This document shows, piece by piece, positions 62,277 to 64,000 of a stretch of 64,000 nucleotides of DNA. Source of the stretch: Amycolatopsis cihanbeyliensis. Lineage in GTDB: Bacteria > Actinomycetota > Actinomycetes > Mycobacteriales > Pseudonocardiaceae. The notes under the pieces were generated by a model. It made no database searches and was not told the origin of the DNA. It worked only from the letters and a program-made list of their open reading frames with translations. The position numbers were made by a program, and so were the translations under genes. The stretch covers positions 1,518,501 through 1,582,500 of the forward strand of contig NZ_VFML01000001.1 in NCBI RefSeq assembly GCF_006715045.1. The letters run 5' to 3'. Numbering within the stretch: position 1 is the stretch's first letter; each line of letters begins with the position of its first letter.

Positions 62277-63125
62277 TCAGTGGCTGTGTGGTCTGGCTAC
62301 GGCATCGGCACGGCGTTCGAGGAGGATGGTGTCGTGCCAGGTGCCGTTGCGTTGGGCGATGCGTTCGCGGACGCCGACGGTGCGGTAGCCGGCGCTGCGG
62401 TGCAGGGCGAGGCCGGCGCGGTTCTCGGTGAGCACCGAGGTTTGCAGAGTCCAGAACCCGGCGCAGTCGGCCTCGACGACCTGCTGGCGGATGAGTGCCT
62501 TACCGACGCCACGGCCACGGTGGTCGGCGGCGACGTAGACCGAGCTGTCGGCGACGCCGGAATAGCAGGCGCGGGTGGACGCGGGGCTCAACGTTGCCCA
62601 GCCGACGATCTCGCCATCGATCTCGGCGACCCAGCGTTGTCCTGGCAGCCACTGGGCGTCCAGGGTGGCGCGGCTGGGCACGGTGGTGTCGAAGGTGGCG
62701 ATCCCGGTGGCGATGCCCTCGCCGTAGATCCGCCGCACGGCCGGCCAATCCTCGGCGCGCAACGCTCGGATGCGGACGTCGGCCGGGGTGTCTTCCGGGC
62801 AGCACGGCCGTGGTGCGAGTAGGCCCATCACCGCGTCGGCGGCGTGCGGCAGCCCGGCGCAGCAGTTCTCGTTGATCGAGACCCGGGTGGTGGTGCCGTC
62901 CTTGTGCAGGTGCAGGAAGCCCACGTCGGCGAGCTTGCGGACGTGGTGCGAGCAGGTGGACTGGCTGATGCCGAGCTGCTCGGTGAGCGCGCCGACGGTG
63001 ATGTTGCCGGGGGCGGTGGCCACCGCGTGCAGCAGTCGCACCCGGGTCGGCTCGGCCAGGCACGCGAACCACCCGGCGTAGGTGGCGGCCTCGGGCTCGG
63101 CCAGGAGCGGCGCGGTGATCGTCAT
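62277..63125 (-). CDS. ArsR-type repressor fused to a GNAT acetyltransferase (ArsN1-like)
   Basis: The protein of about 282 residues joins a winged-helix ArsR domain (about 1-95) with ITVGALTEQLGISQSTCSHH as recognition helices to a GNAT domain (about 115-275) of the phosphinothricin acetyltransferase/ArsN1 group (VYVAADHRGRGVGKALIRQQ, the acetyl-CoA loop). Vicinal cysteines (NENCCAG, RPCCPED) may bind arsenite. The ATG at 63125 fits; an upstream frame exists. ArsN1 enzymes acetylate organoarsenicals such as arsinothricin. It faces a flavoprotein gene across three operator-like sites, so it probably represses both. Confidence 0.88.
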   Translation of the reverse strand: MTITAPLLAEPEAATYAGWFACLAEPTRVRLLHAVATAPGNITVGALTEQLGISQSTCSHHVRKLADVGFLHLHKDGTTTRVSINENCCAGLPHAADAVMGLLAPRPCCPEDTPADVRIRALRAEDWPAVRRIYGEGIATGIATFDTTVPSRATLDAQWLPGQRWVAEIDGEIVGWATLSPASTRACYSGVADSSVYVAADHRGRGVGKALIRQQVVEADCAGFWTLQTSVLTENRAGLALHRSAGYRTVGVRERIAQRNGTWHDTILLERRADAVARPHSH

Positions 63126-63134
63126 GCCCTCATT

Positions 63135-63209
63135 ATCGACCGGACTCGATGGTTGCGTCAATCGAACTCCATCGATACATTCACCTTAACTCTATCGTTC
63201 GTGATCGAT
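63135..63209. promoter_or_regulatory. Three ArsR-type operators in the divergent promoter
   Basis: Three 16-base sites share the form ATCGW-N6-TCGAT: 63135-63150, 63161-63176 and 63194-63209. The form is close to the ATCAA-N6-TTGAT sites known for actinobacterial ArsR/SmtB repressors. They fill the 98-bp gap between the ArsR-GNAT and flavoprotein genes. Confidence 0.75.
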
Positions 63210-63223
63210 GAAAGGTGGTAGTG

Positions 63224-64000
63224 ATGGGTGAATTGCCTGTGGCGGTGGTGGGCGCGGGCCCGGTGGGGCTGGCCGCGGCGGCCGAACTGGTCGAGCGCGG
63301 GATCGAGCCGGTGGTACTGGAGCGCGGTGACGGGGCGGGAGCGGCAGTGGCCGAGTGGGGCCATGTCCGGTTGTTCTCGCCCTGGTCGGAGCTGATTGCC
63401 CCGGCCGCCGCTCGATTGCTCGCCGACACCGGGTGGGAGCGACCGTCCGGTGCGGTGTACCCGACCGGGGCCGAGTGGGCCGACTCGTACCTGCGTCCGC
63501 TCGCGGCGGCACTGGGTGAACGGGTGTGGTGCGGTGCGGAGGTTGTCGGGGTGGCGCGGCGTGGCCGGGATCGGGTGGTGGACGCGGGCCGGGACACTGA
63601 GCCACTGACAGTCCACATTAGACGTTCCGATGGTGGTGTGGAGCTGCTGGCGGCGCGGGCGTTGATCGACGCGTCGGGTACCTGGGGGAGCCCGAATCCG
63701 CTTGGTGCCGATGGTTTGCCCGCACCGGGTGAGCGGGTGGCCGGCGAACGGGTGACCTACCGGGTCCCGGACCTGACCGTCGAACAGACGCGTGAGCGGC
63801 ACGCAGGTAGGCACGTGGTGGTGGCCGGGAGCGGGCATTCGGCGCTGACGGCGCTGGTCGGGCTCGCCGGGCTCGCGGGCAGCGGGACGCGGGTGAGCTG
63901 GGTGCTGCGCCGAGGCGCGGTCGGTGACGCGTTCGGCGGCGGGGAGGCCGACCAGCTCCCGGCGCGGGGGGCGCTGGGGCTGCGGGCGAAGCAGGCCGTG
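63224..64000 (+). CDS. FAD-dependent oxidoreductase/monooxygenase, ArsO-like (3' end outside window)
   Basis: The visible 259 residues start with the dinucleotide motif VAVVGAGPVGLAAAAELVER and include a second nucleotide motif HVVVAGSGHSALTALVGLAG at about 205. This gives the two-dinucleotide-binding-site plan of flavin monooxygenases and thioredoxin-reductase-like proteins. The ATG at 63224 follows AAAGGTGG. Its divergence from an ArsR fusion gene with shared operators points to the ArsO flavoproteins of actinomycete arsenic islands. The reaction in arsenic metabolism is not firmly known. Confidence 0.85.
   Translation, partial: MGELPVAVVGAGPVGLAAAAELVERGIEPVVLERGDGAGAAVAEWGHVRLFSPWSELIAPAAARLLADTGWERPSGAVYPTGAEWADSYLRPLAAALGERVWCGAEVVGVARRGRDRVVDAGRDTEPLTVHIRRSDGGVELLAARALIDASGTWGSPNPLGADGLPAPGERVAGERVTYRVPDLTVEQTRERHAGRHVVVAGSGHSALTALVGLAGLAGSGTRVSWVLRRGAVGDAFGGGEADQLPARGALGLRAKQAV

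Noticed and set aside
1..64000. CRISPR arrays, rRNA genes and recognisable riboswitches
   Set aside because: No regularly spaced direct repeats, rRNA segments or convincing riboswitch folds were seen on either strand.

Overview
The window is high-GC actinomycete DNA: many GTG starts, purine-rich ribosome sites, StrR-type ParB-fold regulators, DUF2637 and MAB_1171c-type genes. The genus cannot be settled from the sequence. It looks like an accessory region in which secondary-metabolism genes lie among a dense collection of insertion sequences (IS).

Layout. (1) 1-7.5 kb, mobile DNA: two tandem tyrosine recombinases (RIT-like), an IS256 remnant, two inverted IS5-family copies, a broken IS1182-type element and a lone aminoglycoside phosphotransferase-like gene. 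(2) 7.7-32.9 kb, main biosynthetic locus: a plus-strand papBAC trio that should turn chorismate into 4-aminophenylpyruvate, then minus-strand groups. One group is FkbM methyltransferase, molybdenum hydroxylase small subunit, MazG-like hydrolase, methyltransferase, molybdenum hydroxylase large subunit and serine hydrolase. The next is VOC protein, putative heme aromatic hydroxylase, quinone reductase, ThDP enzyme, ATP-grasp protein and a small unknown. The third is P450, class IV aminotransferase, divergent GTP cyclohydrolase II and Rieske protein. A phenylacetate-CoA-ligase-like gene lies beyond an IS patch. (3) 33-36.2 kb: an IS30 remnant interrupted in turn by IS1380 and IS481 elements at one CTAG site, then an IS982 remnant. 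(4) 36.3-42.2 kb: two minus-strand StrR-like regulators bracketing a three-gene ABC-2 exporter. (5) 42.9-46.4 kb: XRE regulator, ImmA/IrrE peptidase, MAB_1171c membrane protein and P450, with a likely operator. (6) 46.9-52 kb: integrative-element remnant (HTH protein, integrase, DUF2637 protein), a FolE fragment and a complete IS256 element with its 8-bp target duplication. (7) 52.1-59.7 kb: a compact minus-strand operon of a tyrosine phenol-lyase-like/O-methyltransferase fusion, a P450-adenylation-carrier protein fusion, an alpha/beta hydrolase and a second O-methyltransferase. (8) 60.4-64 kb: a truncated PP-loop gene and partner, an ADP-ribosylglycohydrolase remnant, and a divergent ArsR-GNAT / flavoprotein pair sharing three ArsR-type operators.

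How the genes may work together (inference). PapBAC supply 4-aminophenylpyruvate. The class IV aminotransferase could make 4-aminophenylalanine, or the ThDP enzyme could make an arylacetaldehyde that the molybdenum hydroxylase oxidises and the CoA ligase activates. The heme oxygenase/VOC pair recalls the hydroxylase plus ring-cleaving dioxygenase of the 4-alkylproline pathways, here beside an amino-arene supply. The second locus recalls the NikP1/NikQ/NikP2 or NovH/NovI logic of beta-hydroxylating a carrier-bound amino acid, with activation and hydroxylation fused in one chain.
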